Positions 63,836 to 64,000 of a stretch of 64,000 bases of DNA are shown here, piece after piece. The stretch is from assembly GCF_022814865.1 (NCBI RefSeq), contig NZ_JAKVRD010000013.1:1-64000 (forward strand), given 5' to 3'. The first letter of the stretch is position 1, and every line of letters starts with the position of its first letter. The translations under genes and the position numbers were made by a program. The stretch comes from Shimia aestuarii (GTDB taxonomy: Bacteria > Pseudomonadota > Alphaproteobacteria > Rhodobacterales > Rhodobacteraceae). Under the pieces are notes generated by a model. It saw only the letters and a program-made list of their open reading frames with translations. It searched no databases and was not told the origin of the DNA.

Positions 63836-64000
63836 TTACGCCATCGGCGACATCAACTCGACCGTCTCACCCTCGCGCACCGCCCGATAGAAACAGGAGC
63901 GGCGGTTGGTGTGGCAGGCCGGTCCCGTCTGGTTCACCAAAACGAGGATGCAATCCTCATCACAGTCATAGCGGAAGTCGACCAACGCCTGCACATGGCC
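63836..64000 (-). CDS. hisI: Phosphoribosyl-AMP cyclohydrolase HisI, C-terminal part
   Basis: The last 54 residues are present; the gene runs off the right edge. The reverse strand reads '[19 protein letters not shown]' then [14 protein letters not shown], with the metal-binding Asp/Cys triplet DCDEDC and the zinc cysteines of PACHTxRRSCF. These identify the histidine-pathway enzyme that opens phosphoribosyl-AMP. The hisE domain is not attached at this end. It converges on gluQ. Confidence 0.92.
   Translation of the reverse strand, partial: GHVQALVDFRYDCDEDCILVLVNQTGPACHTNRRSCFYRAVREGETVELMSPMA

Overview
The window is a gene-dense, high-GC alphaproteobacterial chromosome segment. Its gene content and order point to the Rhodobacteraceae (Roseobacter group). 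The main clues are the dusB-ntrB-ntrC-ntrY-ntrX block followed by trkA, trkH, hfq and hflX, NtrC and NtrX proteins without the sigma-54 contact loop, an ispD-ispF fusion, a Bmt-type homocysteine methyltransferase beside a free-standing corrinoid protein and a DUF1638 protein, and a divergent DUF6456/DUF6477 pair. No rRNA, tRNA, CRISPR, phage or insertion sequence was seen. Genes are cut at both window edges (a lysyltransferase-domain protein at the left, hisI at the right).

Layout. 1-5.2 kb: one-carbon and methionine chemistry (Bmt, an 84-residue unknown, a radical SAM protein, a corrinoid protein and DUF1638). 5.2-10.5 kb: an anchored unknown, an XRE-cupin regulator divergent from a coupled adenylate-forming ligase/DsbA-like/ion-channel operon, and a Bcr-type MFS pump. 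10.6-20 kb: mfd, a membrane protein, hemB, a SYLF lipoprotein, a beta-hydroxyacid dehydrogenase and a penicillin-acylase-family protein. 20-32.3 kb: hflX, hfq, trkH, trkA, ntrX, ntrY, ntrC, ntrB and dusB, all on the minus strand, with one lipoprotein gene on the opposite strand. 32.5-36 kb: ispDF-pgpA-cinA and amtB. 36-44.8 kb: a PrpD-family protein, a COQ10-like protein, hpt, lipA, the DUF6456/DUF6477 pair, an MttB-family methyltransferase and an SH3-domain protein. 45-52 kb: guaA, two methyltransferases with a sulfotransferase-like protein, two EamA transporters and a FadL-like porin. 52-57.4 kb: a P-loop protein, metA, a hydrolase, ppk2 and tetR. 57.5-64 kb: rpsI-rplM, a TDT transporter, a thioesterase, an enoyl-CoA hydratase, trmFO, gluQ and the end of hisI.

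How the genes work together. Bmt, the corrinoid protein and DUF1638 look like parts of a split, cobalamin-dependent methionine synthase, and metA near 53 kb supplies the acylated homoserine precursor. The MttB-like protein could feed methyl groups from quaternary amines to the corrinoid. NtrBC, NtrYX and AmtB form a nitrogen-control set, and TrkA/TrkH import potassium.

Most notable non-coding signals: (1) a dispersed element of about 90 bp, bounded by GTTAAC and carrying three tandem 11-bp units near GACGCAATACC, with two full copies (81% identical by hand alignment) and one diverged copy, each supplying a neighbouring gene's stop codon; (2) a short element found four times just after a stop codon, always in the gene's own orientation; (3) a TGA as third codon of the FadL-like porin gene, between a good ribosome binding site and the signal peptide. 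All calls come from reading the sequence; no database search was run.
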